A stretch of 64,000 bases of DNA. Source: Rhodovulum robiginosum (GTDB lineage Bacteria > Pseudomonadota > Alphaproteobacteria > Rhodobacterales > Rhodobacteraceae). Of this stretch, positions 8,500 through 16,535 are shown in pieces (within the stretch, counting starts at the first letter, position 1; the number at the start of each line of letters is the position of its first letter). The notes beneath the pieces were generated by a model. The model ran no database searches. It saw only the letters and a program-made list of their open reading frames with translations, and was not told where the DNA came from. Made by a program: the position numbers and the translations under genes. The DNA lies in the NCBI RefSeq assembly GCF_003944755.1, contig NZ_RWGU01000045.1, positions 62,001-126,000 of the forward strand, read 5' to 3'.

Positions 8500-9086
8500 C
8501 TGGTGCCGCCATCGTCCCAGTCGAGCTTGGGCACGAATCGGGGCCGCGTGACAATGAAATTGTCGTAGACCCGGTCGGACAGGCCGCCCGTAAAGGGCGA
8601 CTCGTAGTCCATGAAGGTTTCGACCACGATCACGCGGTCGCCCGCCGGCATGATCGGAATCTGGTCGCCGACGCGCGATTCGAGGTTGTCGCTGTCATTG
8701 GTATCGGTCGAATAGCCCTCGATCGCGCCGGTGGCGTAGGACCAGTCGGCAAAGAGCACCCGGCCGGTGTCGTCGGCGCCGCAGTTCGCGCTGCATCTCA
8801 GCAGCGAGACGCGGATATAGCTGTCGCCGTCGGACGAGCCGGTCATGTATTGAAAGACGTCGTCGAGCCCTTCCATATAGTCCGCATCCACCGTGCCCAT
8901 CTCGCGGCTGAGAAGATCGCTGAGCGCGTAGGCCGCCTTGAGGTTCACGTTCCGCTCGTTGAACGCGTCGAAATAGGCGTAGCTCGCCACGAACCACCAG
9001 ACCAGCAGCGGCAGGATGATCACCGCCTCGACAGTGACCGAGCCCTTGGTGTCGCGGGAAAAACGGGACAGCATGTGCCTGGGCAT
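8496..9086 (-). CDS. TadE-like pilus/secretion minor pilin protein
   Basis: A 196-residue protein with an N-terminal basic stretch, then TKGSVTVEAVIILPLLVWWFV, the TadE prepilin-like segment ending in one transmembrane helix, and a secreted domain with two nearby cysteines (LLRCSANCG). TadE-like proteins are processed pseudopilins of tad/Flp pili. GGGAG lies 7 nt before the ATG. It is the last gene of a three-gene minus-strand operon (TadG-like, TadE-like, TadE-like) with only 3 nt from the preceding stop. No tad ATPase, platform or secretin genes are in the window. Confidence 0.82.
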   Translation of the reverse strand: MPRHMLSRFSRDTKGSVTVEAVIILPLLVWWFVASYAYFDAFNERNVNLKAAYALSDLLSREMGTVDADYMEGLDDVFQYMTGSSDGDSYIRVSLLRCSANCGADDTGRVLFADWSYATGAIEGYSTDTNDSDNLESRVGDQIPIMPAGDRVIVVETFMDYESPFTGGLSDRVYDNFIVTRPRFVPKLDWDDGGTS

Positions 9087-9089
9087 TTC

Positions 9090-9647
9090 TCAGCTCCCTG
9101 CGGCGGGTTCGTTGACGAAGGTCGAGGTCGAGATCAGCGCGTAGCCGCCATCGTCGGTCTGCGACAGCTGCAGGCCCAGCCCCGTGCCCGGAAAGAACGG
9201 ATCGGCCTTGACGCAGGCGCGCACCAGCATCAGCTCGTTTTCCGGCCCCTGAAGAAAGCTCGTCATCGGCTGGATCGGCTCGTCGCGGTTCACGCAGGTG
9301 GCGGCGGGGCTGGGCAGATCCCAGGTGGTCTTGGGGATCGCGCGCAGTTCGACCATCAGTACCTCGTTGCACTGCGGGATGATGCCGGCGCGGTCGCAGA
9401 CGATCTGCTTGAACTCGTCATGCTCGATATTCGGCCAGCGCCCCAGGCGCAGGCCACGCACGGCCATATCCAGCGCACGCTCCAGCATCACCTGGCGGGT
9501 CATCAAGAGCGCCGACTCGAAGCAGGACAGCATCAGCGTGATAAACACCGGAAACAGGATCACGAACTCGATCGTGGCGTTGCCGTCGTCGCGCCCGAAC
9601 CATCGGAACAGGCGCGACAGGGGCCGAAATTTGCCAGGCCGTGTCAT
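9090..9647 (-). CDS. TadE-like pilus/secretion minor pilin protein
   Basis: A 185-residue protein with a basic N-terminus and the segment DDGNATIEFVILFPVFITLML, where GNATIEF resembles the TadE/prepilin processing site followed by the hydrophobic helix. The extracytoplasmic part has four cysteines. Its start overlaps the stop of the upstream vWA protein (ATGA-type, 9644-9647), so translation is coupled. It is probably assembled or secreted with its neighbours by a tad machine encoded elsewhere. Confidence 0.82.
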   Translation of the reverse strand: MTRPGKFRPLSRLFRWFGRDDGNATIEFVILFPVFITLMLSCFESALLMTRQVMLERALDMAVRGLRLGRWPNIEHDEFKQIVCDRAGIIPQCNEVLMVELRAIPKTTWDLPSPAATCVNRDEPIQPMTSFLQGPENELMLVRACVKADPFFPGTGLGLQLSQTDDGGYALISTSTFVNEPAAGS

Positions 9648-11452
9648 TGCGTCAGCCTCAGCTGGTTGATCGAGGTGGCGATGGTGCCGAACACCTCGGC
9701 CAGGTTGGTGCCGTCGGCGCTGAAGAAGTGGTTGGGCGTCGTAGCGCAGTAGGACAGCACGGCCTCGGCGGCGTCGATGCCGTCGGTCTCGAAGCCGATG
9801 GAATAGATCACCACGTCTTCGTCCTTGGCCTCGTCGCAGATATTGCGAAGCTGGGCGTCCTTGGTTTCGTATTGGTCCACCGTCCAGGGCGTGTCATGCC
9901 ACGAGTAACGGTCGTACCATTCGGTCGGGAAGCGGGCGAAAAGCTCGGGGAAGGACAGCTCGCGCGCATCGCCGGGCTGCTCGACCGTCTCGACGGTGGT
10001 CTCGTATTCGGAGCAGTACCGGCGCCAGCTCCACCACGGGTTGTACCATCTGACGCAGACCCGCGTCTCGGTGATGTCCGTGCCGTCGCCAAAGGGCGTC
10101 TCGTGCCATGTCGAGCCGTTGTAGTTGATATTGTCGCCGTCATCGTCGACGTAAACGTATGCCGGGTCGCCGTCGGCATCGCGGCCGGGATGGTAGACCG
10201 AGTAGATCTCGTCGGTGCTGGTGTTTTCGTACACGCCCGAGGGGCCGTCGCGGTAGGCGTCCTTGAGCAGGTGCAGCTTGGTGTTCTGACCGTCGGTCAT
10301 AAGCACCAGCACCTTCATGCCGTTCTCGGTGCCATAGTCGTAGGGGCGGCCGCGGAAGGCCGGATCGATCAGGGGCGTGACCGGGCTTCCCTCGTCGTCG
10401 ATCGACGCGGTCAGCTCGTCGACTGCGCTTTGGACCGAGGGATCCAGCAGCAGCGTGCCCCATTTCGCGGCGAGGTCGATCGACGTCCAGCCGCCGGCGC
10501 TGAGCTGGTCGATATAGCCGATCGCCTCTTCGTGGTCCTCGACGAAGGGCCGCACGGTGCGCCAATCGTCATCGGTCTGGCAGATCAGGTCGGGGTCGTT
10601 ATCCTGCACGCGGCTGCGGTTCGACGAATAGCGGTCGAAATGACCCGCGCGGTCGAGCGGCGTGATGTCGGACATGGCCAGCTCGGTGAAATCGTCGCCG
10701 CGGAAGATCAGGCAGTGCGAATAGTTATGCTCTGTCGAGACGTTGAGCGCATCCAGCAGCCGCTCGCTGCCCACGACCTGCTCGGAATACGGGATCAGCG
10801 AAACCGACACCTTGCCCGGATCGACCGAGCATTCTTCCTCGCCGCTGCTCGCGTCGTAGGTGCCGCGGGAACGGTCGGGGTGGCACTGGATGAAGTAGAC
10901 GAAATCCTTGGCCGCCTCGCGCAACTCGTAGATCTTGCTGCGCCCGGTAGAGGACGAATTGCCCATCGAGCCCGACACGTCGAGAATGAGAGACACCTCG
11001 AGGTTGGTGATGCCCTCTTCGGCGGCGCCGAAGGCGGCGGCCTCGATCGAGTCGATCCCGGTCATGTTCAGGAACATCGTGTCGACATTGGCCCGCGCCA
11101 GCGCCGAGACGCGGCGGTAGCTGAGGCTGCCGGCAGCCACGGAGTTCAGCACGGTCACATCGTCCGCGTCGAGATATTCGCCCAGGCCCGCCTTGTCGAA
11201 ATAGTCGAGAACCACTTCGGTGGCATCCGCAGAGTTGTCGAGGTCGGCGGCGGCCAGCACGGCCCGGTCGACGGTGTTTTGAAGGGTGGTGCGCTGGGTC
11301 TCGAACCGCATGATGTCGATCGCCATGCCGGCGAACACAAGCATCATGATGAACATGATCAGCGAAAAGATGATCAGCGACCCGTCCTCGTTGCGGCCGA
11401 AACCGCGCAACCTCGAGGCCATTCCGGCGTCTCTCGCGCATTCGCTCCGCAT
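9644..11452 (-). CDS. TadG-like protein with von Willebrand A domain
   Basis: A 602-residue protein. The N-terminal pilus-type segment (NEDGSLIIFSLIMFIMMLVFAG) anchors it. An extracytoplasmic domain follows, then a vWA domain whose MIDAS begins DVSGSMG near residue 157, with conserved later motifs such as KVLVLMTDGQN. The C-terminus (YCATTPNHFFSADGTNLAEVF) is typical of TadG-like vWA proteins. A long insert with Trp/Tyr/Asp-rich sequence follows the TDGQN strand. First gene of the operon, 313 bp from the divergent glutamate dehydrogenase. Possible roles are adhesion or regulation of Flp pilus assembly. Confidence 0.85.
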   Translation of the reverse strand: MRSECARDAGMASRLRGFGRNEDGSLIIFSLIMFIMMLVFAGMAIDIMRFETQRTTLQNTVDRAVLAAADLDNSADATEVVLDYFDKAGLGEYLDADDVTVLNSVAAGSLSYRRVSALARANVDTMFLNMTGIDSIEAAAFGAAEEGITNLEVSLILDVSGSMGNSSSTGRSKIYELREAAKDFVYFIQCHPDRSRGTYDASSGEEECSVDPGKVSVSLIPYSEQVVGSERLLDALNVSTEHNYSHCLIFRGDDFTELAMSDITPLDRAGHFDRYSSNRSRVQDNDPDLICQTDDDWRTVRPFVEDHEEAIGYIDQLSAGGWTSIDLAAKWGTLLLDPSVQSAVDELTASIDDEGSPVTPLIDPAFRGRPYDYGTENGMKVLVLMTDGQNTKLHLLKDAYRDGPSGVYENTSTDEIYSVYHPGRDADGDPAYVYVDDDGDNINYNGSTWHETPFGDGTDITETRVCVRWYNPWWSWRRYCSEYETTVETVEQPGDARELSFPELFARFPTEWYDRYSWHDTPWTVDQYETKDAQLRNICDEAKDEDVVIYSIGFETDGIDAAEAVLSYCATTPNHFFSADGTNLAEVFGTIATSINQLRLTQ

Positions 11453-11765
11453 CGTCCCAATCCTTTCTCAAAACAACTTTGGGTCGACAAACCGTGTCAC
11501 CGGCCCGCCGCATACATTCCGCCCCCAATTCCGAATTTCCTCTTCATATATGACCCGAATAGGGCGTCGGCAGGGAGAGTTTTCGCTTACAGCGCTTTGA
11601 TTCGGGCCAATTCCTGAGATCGCGCCGCATTGTCGGTCGCGCTGAGACAACTCAGCCCCCCGCGTCCGATGGTCACGGATCGGGGGTGTCTTGAAAGGGC
11701 ATCCGGCGTAGGCTTTCGGCAAGATCGATTCGCCCCGCAACCGCGGTTACGGCAGGGAGGAAGAG
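11453..11765. other. Divergent intergenic region between TadG-like gene and gdh
   Basis: A 313-bp region with no supportable gene. It must hold the promoters for the tad-like operon (minus) and gdh (plus). A G/C-rich hairpin at 11657-11686 (CCCCCG/CGGGGG outer, TCCG/CGGA inner stem) lies 80 bp before the gdh start and could be a leader structure. No T-run follows it. Confidence 0.4.
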
Positions 11766-13196
11766 ATGGCCGACGGCGCCGAGCCGAGCTTTCGCGACTC
11801 GGTCGATCTGATGTTCAGCCGCGCGGTCGCCCTGATGGATCTGCCGCCCGGGCTGGAAGAAAAGATCCGCGTGTGCAACGCCACCTACACCGTGCGCTTC
11901 GGGGTACGCCTGCGCGGCAAGATCGAGACCTTCACCGGCTACCGCGCCGTCCATTCCGAGCACATGGAGCCGGTCAAGGGCGGCATTCGCTACGCCTTGG
12001 CCGTGGACCAGGACGAGGTCGAGGCGCTGGCCGCGCTGATGACCTACAAATGCGCGCTGGTCGAGGCGCCCTTCGGCGGCTCGAAGGGCGGGCTGTGCAT
12101 CGACCCGCGCGAGTGGGACGAGCACGAGCTGGAACAGATCACCCGCCGCTTCGCCTACGAGCTGGTCAAGCGCGACCTGATCCACCCCAGCCAGAACGTG
12201 CCCGCCCCCGACATGGGCACCGGCGCCCGCGAGATGGCCTGGATCGCCGACCAGTACCAGCGGATGCACACCACCGACATCAACGCGCGCGCCTGCGTCA
12301 CCGGCAAGCCGCCCCATGCCGGCGGCATCGCCGGCCGTATCGAGGCCACCGGGCGCGGCGTGCAATACGCCCTGCGCGAGTTCTTCCGCCACCCCGCAGA
12401 CCTGGCCCATGCCGGGCTTGACGGCACGCTCGACGGAAAGCGGGTGATCGTGCAGGGGCTGGGCAACGTGGGCTACCACGCGGCCAGGTTCCTGTCGGGC
12501 GAGGACGGCGCCAGGATCGTCGGCATCATCGAGCGCGACGGCGGGCTTTACAACGCCGACGGGCTGAACGTGGACGCCGTGCGCGACTGGATCGGCGCCA
12601 TGAGCGGCGTGCAGGGCTGCCCCGAAGGTCAATACGTGGGCAACGGCGCGGCCCTGCTGGAAGAGGATTGCGACATCCTGATCCCCGCGGCGCTGGAGGG
12701 TGTCATCAGCCGCGAGAACGCCGCCCGCATCAAGGCGCCGCTGATCATCGAGGCCGCGAACGGCCCGATCACCGCCGCGGCCGACGAGATCCTGCGCGAC
12801 CGGGGCACCGTCATCATTCCCGACCTTTTCGCCAATGCCGGCGGCGTGACCGTCTCTTATTTCGAGTGGGTCAAGAACCTCAGCCATATCCGATTCGGCC
12901 GGATGCAGCGCCGGCAGGAAGAGGCCCGCCACCAGTTGGTGGTGAACGAGATGGAAAGGCTGTCGCAGATGCTGGGCAATAGCTGGAGCCTGTCGCCCGA
13001 TTTCAAGGAACGCTACCTGCGCGGTGCCGACGAGCTGGAGCTGGTTCGCTCGGGCCTCGATGACACGATGCGCGCCGCCTATCAGTCGATGCGCGAAGTC
13101 TGGCATGCGCGCAGCGATGTGGGCGATCTGAGAATGGCGGCATACGTGGTCGCCATCGACCGCGTCGCCGCCAGCTATCGCGCCAAGGGGCTGTAG
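11766..13196 (+). CDS. Glu/Leu/Phe/Val dehydrogenase (glutamate dehydrogenase type)
   Basis: A 476-residue amino acid dehydrogenase. The signature PVKGGIRYA...EAPFGGSKGGL contains the catalytic/substrate lysines. NVPAPDMGT and GRGVQYALREFF follow, then the NAD(P) Rossmann motif GLGNVGYHAARFL near residue 237, and EAANGP/DLFANAGGVTVSYFEW. The likely reaction is reversible oxidative deamination of L-glutamate to 2-oxoglutarate plus ammonia. A strong GGGAGGAAG precedes the ATG. Coenzyme preference and the physiological direction cannot be read here. It lies between two TadE/TadG-type clusters and is probably monocistronic. Confidence 0.93.
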   Translation: MADGAEPSFRDSVDLMFSRAVALMDLPPGLEEKIRVCNATYTVRFGVRLRGKIETFTGYRAVHSEHMEPVKGGIRYALAVDQDEVEALAALMTYKCALVEAPFGGSKGGLCIDPREWDEHELEQITRRFAYELVKRDLIHPSQNVPAPDMGTGAREMAWIADQYQRMHTTDINARACVTGKPPHAGGIAGRIEATGRGVQYALREFFRHPADLAHAGLDGTLDGKRVIVQGLGNVGYHAARFLSGEDGARIVGIIERDGGLYNADGLNVDAVRDWIGAMSGVQGCPEGQYVGNGAALLEEDCDILIPAALEGVISRENAARIKAPLIIEAANGPITAAADEILRDRGTVIIPDLFANAGGVTVSYFEWVKNLSHIRFGRMQRRQEEARHQLVVNEMERLSQMLGNSWSLSPDFKERYLRGADELELVRSGLDDTMRAAYQSMREVWHARSDVGDLRMAAYVVAIDRVAASYRAKGL

Positions 13197-13338
13197 GTCG
13201 GCCACCGCAATCCGGCCCTGTTGCAGCCGCAAACTCCGCCTTTTTCCGTCAATTCCCAATTCCCGCCATAATTCTGCCGCCAGTTGGCTGGATGTTGGCC
13301 CGGATTTGCTCCAATTCGCATCAATCCGAGGCAAAACC

Positions 13339-13767
13339 ATGTTTCTGAAACATCTGTCTCCCAAGTCCATGCCGGCTCCGCGGTGGCTCGCCCGCTTCGC
13401 GCGCGAAGACCGTGGCAACGCGACGATCGAGTCGCTGATGTGGATGCCGATCTTTTTGGCCGCCTTCGTGCTGGTCGTCGACGTGTCGATGATCTTCAAC
13501 GGCCAGACGATGGTGCTGCGCACCGTGCAGGACGCCAACCGCAACATGTCGATCGGGCGGCTGCGCACCACCGAAGAGGTGACCGCCTTTATCGAAAGCG
13601 GTGTCGCCGGCTTTGCCCCCAACGCCCGCGCCGAATCCGCCATCGTGTCGGGCGCGGTGATCTCGCGCGTGTCGGTGCCGGCCTCCGACCTCGTGGCGAC
13701 CAACTGGTTCAACGCCTTCACGAACCTGGACGTGACCGTCCAGTCCGAGCACCTGATCGAGTATTGA
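13339..13767 (+). CDS. TadE-like minor pilin protein (second set)
   Basis: A 142-residue protein. The ATG at 13339 has GAGG 8 nt upstream; an earlier in-frame start at 13306 gives no sensible leader. It has a basic N-terminus, EDRGNATIESLMWMPIFLAAFVLV (prepilin-like segment), and an extracytoplasmic domain without cysteines. It is followed after 10 nt by the TadG-like gene. GNATIE is shared with the 9090-9647 protein, so the two clusters are related. Confidence 0.82.
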   Translation: MFLKHLSPKSMPAPRWLARFAREDRGNATIESLMWMPIFLAAFVLVVDVSMIFNGQTMVLRTVQDANRNMSIGRLRTTEEVTAFIESGVAGFAPNARAESAIVSGAVISRVSVPASDLVATNWFNAFTNLDVTVQSEHLIEY

Positions 13768-13777
13768 GGATAGGTCA

Positions 13778-15097
13778 ATGAACGCGAAGAAAGCCACGCT
13801 TCGCGGACCCGAGCGATTTGTCCGCGACGAAGAGGGCGGGATGCTGGCCTACGGGCTGACCGCCTTGCTGGGTATGCTGATCTTTGGCGGCCTCGCCGTG
13901 GATGTCGGCAATGCCTATGCCGTGCGCACCCACCTGGCGATCGCCGCCGACTCGGCGGCCCATGCCGCCATCTACACCCGCGAATTGCAAAGCGAGGACG
14001 TCGCCAAGCAACGCGCCCTCGAGGTCTTCGAGGTCGCCCTGCCGCCAGAGCAGTACGGCACGATCCTGACGGTTGACGACATCGAGTTCGGCACTTGGGA
14101 CGAAGCCACCCGCGTCTTTACCCCCAGCCCCTATTCCAAGCAGGCCGTGCGCGTGCTGGCCGAGCGCAGCAGCCAGCGGAACAACTCGGTCGGCACCTTT
14201 CTGTTGGGCCTGGCCGGGCTCGATTCCTGGGACGTGCGGCGCGATTCGATCTTTCAGACCTACATGCCGACCTGCCTGCGCGAAGGCTTCGTCGCCGAAG
14301 AGATCGTCGATGTGCAGTCGAACAACGCCTACACCAACGGCTTCTGCATCCACTCGAACACCCATGTCGAGGTGAACCAGAGCAACTACTTCGCCGAGAA
14401 CACCATCGTGTCGATGCCCGACCGGTCCGATCTGGTGCTGCCGGAATCGGGATTCGAATCGAACGATGGCCTTGCCGAGGCGCTGCGCGACGGGGCCTAC
14501 CGGCTGCGCATTCTCGACCGGCTCGCCGAAATCATGGAGGGGCTCGATGACCCGAGCTCGGGCTACATGCCCGACTATATCGTCTCGTCGGTGCCCATCG
14601 AACTGCCCTCGCGCAACGTCAGCGACGCCGATTTCACCCCAGGCCGCATCCACACCTATACCTGCAGCGGCCCGCACAAGCTGAAGGTCGCCAATGGCAG
14701 CTTCCTCAACGAGATCGTGATCGACACCAACTGCCCGGTCGAGCTGGGCCAGGGCACCATCCTCGACAACGCGATCATCGCCACCAGCAACACCACCGTC
14801 GATTCGATCAGCGCGCCGGCGCAGGTTCAGATCGGCCGCGACGACAACTGCGCCCCCGACGGCGGCGCGCAGCTCGTGACCCTCGGCGGCATCTCGTTCC
14901 CCTCGCAGATGCGCGTCTATGGCGGCCAGATGCTGGCCATGGACGATATCGAGTTCTCGGCAGAGGCCAACGGGATCGAAGGCGCATCCTTCATCTCGGG
15001 CGGCACCATCTCGGGCACCTCCAACATGACCATGGGCTTTTGCGGCAGCGGCATGGAGGACAATTTCGAGGCCTCCTATTTCCGCCTGACCGGCTGA
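13778..15097 (+). CDS. TadG-like pilus protein without vWA domain, beta-helix-like C-terminus
   Basis: A 439-residue protein. The N-terminal EEGGMLAYGLTALLGMLIFGGLAVDVGNAY is the TadG/Flp-type membrane segment (Pfam Tad-like N-terminus). Unlike the neighbour at 9644, no DxSxS MIDAS is present. Instead the last 230 residues are rich in short Asn/Thr/Ser-rich strands (SNTHVEVNQSNYF, IATSNTTVDSIS, EGASFISGGTISGTS), which looks like a parallel beta-helix or beta-solenoid. It forms a two-gene operon with the upstream TadE-like gene. Probable surface-exposed or pilus-associated protein. Confidence 0.75.
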   Translation: MNAKKATLRGPERFVRDEEGGMLAYGLTALLGMLIFGGLAVDVGNAYAVRTHLAIAADSAAHAAIYTRELQSEDVAKQRALEVFEVALPPEQYGTILTVDDIEFGTWDEATRVFTPSPYSKQAVRVLAERSSQRNNSVGTFLLGLAGLDSWDVRRDSIFQTYMPTCLREGFVAEEIVDVQSNNAYTNGFCIHSNTHVEVNQSNYFAENTIVSMPDRSDLVLPESGFESNDGLAEALRDGAYRLRILDRLAEIMEGLDDPSSGYMPDYIVSSVPIELPSRNVSDADFTPGRIHTYTCSGPHKLKVANGSFLNEIVIDTNCPVELGQGTILDNAIIATSNTTVDSISAPAQVQIGRDDNCAPDGGAQLVTLGGISFPSQMRVYGGQMLAMDDIEFSAEANGIEGASFISGGTISGTSNMTMGFCGSGMEDNFEASYFRLTG

Positions 15098-15168
15098 GGC
15101 CGACGGGATTTTGACTGACAGCCCGGCCGGGGCTGCGCTAGCATGTCTGCGAAAACGCGAGGCATGCC

Positions 15169-15339
15169 ATGCGCGAGCGCCCGGTCAGGCCAGTCGAGAA
15201 CTACACCAAGCCGTTTCTGGTGATGGCCTATGTGGTGGTCTTCACGCTGTTGCTGCTGGTCTGGGATATCTGGGGCTATGCCACTGCGCTGATTTTGGGG
15301 GTGTCGGGGATCGGCCTTCTGCGGCTCTGGCGGCGCTAG
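15169..15339 (+). CDS. 56-residue small two-helix membrane protein
   Basis: A short reading frame with ATG at 15169 and TAG at 15337. A charged N-terminus (MRERPVRPVENYTKPF) is followed by two hydrophobic segments (LVMAYVVVFTLLLLVWDIW and YATALILGVSGIGLL) and a basic Arg-rich end (RLWRR), a topology typical of small inner-membrane proteins. A GAGG-like Shine-Dalgarno lies 7 nt upstream. It lies 71 bp downstream of the TadG-like gene. No function is recognised. Confidence 0.65.
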   Translation: MRERPVRPVENYTKPFLVMAYVVVFTLLLLVWDIWGYATALILGVSGIGLLRLWRR

Positions 15340-15782
15340 AGCCCGACCGCAGTCGCAAAATCCTCCAACTGCCTGTTTTCCGGGGGCGAAGCAAACCTCG
15401 GGATGGCAACCCGGCAAGGGGGGCGCTGCCCGCCGTCCTTCGGCCTTCCCCGGGATATTTGGAGCCAGAAGTAAGACCTGTCTGCTTCTTCTTGGCGAAA
15501 ATACGCCCGCGGGCCGCCAGTACCGCGCAATTGATCCGAGTGACAGTCGCGCCAGGCTAGCGCCGCCGGCGCGACGCCTTGCCAAAGCGAGGCGACACCC
15601 AATGCCCCTAATGGTCTCGGAGCGTCGTCGGGCTGTCCCGGCCCGTCATGGGCCGCGCCACGGCCTCACATCCGCGTGATGCACCAAGCTATCCCATCGC
15701 TTTTCCTGCATCCAACATGCATCTATTCCCCAATGGGGTTCCTCGCCTCAGTCCCCTCACAGAAAAGATTCGAGATCGCGCC
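15340..15782. other. Intergenic region carrying an inverted pair of extragenic repeats
   Basis: A 443-bp stretch with no supportable gene. It contains repeat copy A (15412-15510) and a leader segment before the conserved gene at 15783. Confidence 0.5.
15412..15510. repeat. Extragenic repeat copy A (inverted pair)
   Basis: A G/C-rich lead-in (GGCAAGGGGGGCGCTGCC) precedes a unit CGGGATATTTGGAGCCAGAAG. About 15 nt later the same unit runs in inverse orientation (TTCTTCTTGGCGAAAATACGC). The pair can fold as a cruciform/hairpin. The same unit recurs at 16262-16360, 20285-20316 and 29533-29559. Confidence 0.75.
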
Positions 15783-16175
15783 ATGAAACATTCCCTCCTT
15801 ATGGAAAAATATCCCTTCTTCGACATCGACATCCCGAAATCGGAGACAAGCTGCGCAACGGTCGACGACATCCTGGCCAAGCTGAAGGGAAAGATCGACG
15901 CCCACCCCAAGGTCGCCTACATCGCCACCTTCGACCATTTCAGCCACACCAAGTCGATCGACGGCACCATCGCCGAGGGCATCGAGGACGCGCGCAACAT
16001 CGTCTTCTGCTTCGGCGTGGCGTTGCCCAACCCCCATGTGCTGTCGGTTCGCCCGCGCTCGATCGGCGTGGCCGACATGGGCAGCTATTTCCACATCTCC
16101 TTCATGGAGCCGCCGATGGAAGTGGCCACCAAGGAAATGGAAGCCTGGTGCAAGGCGCTGGCCGACAAGGCCTGA
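15783..16175 (+). CDS. Conserved hypothetical protein, 130 residues
   Basis: A soluble 130-residue protein with no signal peptide. Notable segments are MEKYPFFDIDIPKSETSC, a His-rich patch (TFDHFSHTKSID), FCFGVALPNPHVL and a C-terminal EMEAWCKAL. Three cysteines and two histidines could bind a ligand or metal. It resembles a small uncharacterised proteobacterial family (possibly DUF6858; recalled, not verified). The ATG at 15783 is chosen because upstream in-frame sequence reads as repeat/leader; no strong Shine-Dalgarno is visible. Repeat pairs lie on both sides. Confidence 0.7.
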   Translation: MKHSLLMEKYPFFDIDIPKSETSCATVDDILAKLKGKIDAHPKVAYIATFDHFSHTKSIDGTIAEGIEDARNIVFCFGVALPNPHVLSVRPRSIGVADMGSYFHISFMEPPMEVATKEMEAWCKALADKA

Positions 16176-16535
16176 GCCCGCAGCGCACTCGATCGGCCGC
16201 TCCGCTGGTGGCACTCACAGCCCTTCTTGCTGGCCATGTGCCGGACGAAGCAGAGCGAGCGATGCGACCGGGCAAGGGGGGCGCTGCCCCCCGTCCTTCG
16301 GACTCCCCCCGGGATATTTGGGGCCAGAAGAAGCAGGCAGCGGGGTCTTCCGGCTAAAAAATCTTGGGATCGCCAGTGTCGCGCCATTGGTCCGAAAGAC
16401 CGTTGCGGCGGGGCGTGCCCACCACTTGGTCGCCACGCGCAGCGCAGCGAAACCAAATGGTCACAAAGGGATCCAGGCGAACCGGTCCGATTTCGCGTCA
16501 TCTGCCCGTTGGGTCTCGGCGCCGGTTCCGCGCCC
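16176..16535. other. Convergent intergenic region with extragenic repeat copy B
   Basis: A 360-bp region between the convergent gene at 15783 and rpoH. Apart from the repeat at 16262-16360 no gene or RNA is supportable. Confidence 0.5.
16262..16360. repeat. Extragenic repeat copy B (inverted pair, second arm degenerate)
   Basis: GGGCAAGGGGGGCGCTGCC leads into CCCCCCGGGATATTTGGGGC and CAGAAGAAG, followed by a degenerate inverse unit around 16346-16369 (GTCTTCCGGCTAAAAAATCTT). The organisation is the same as copy A, with about 45 nt of near-identical lead-in. Confidence 0.75.

Noticed and set aside
11673-13778. Long open frame (about 700 codons) on the minus strand opposite glutamate dehydrogenase
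   Set aside because: It is antisense to a clear enzyme gene, its translation is low-complexity His/Ala/Arg/Val-rich, and it arises from GC-rich codon bias. No family motif.
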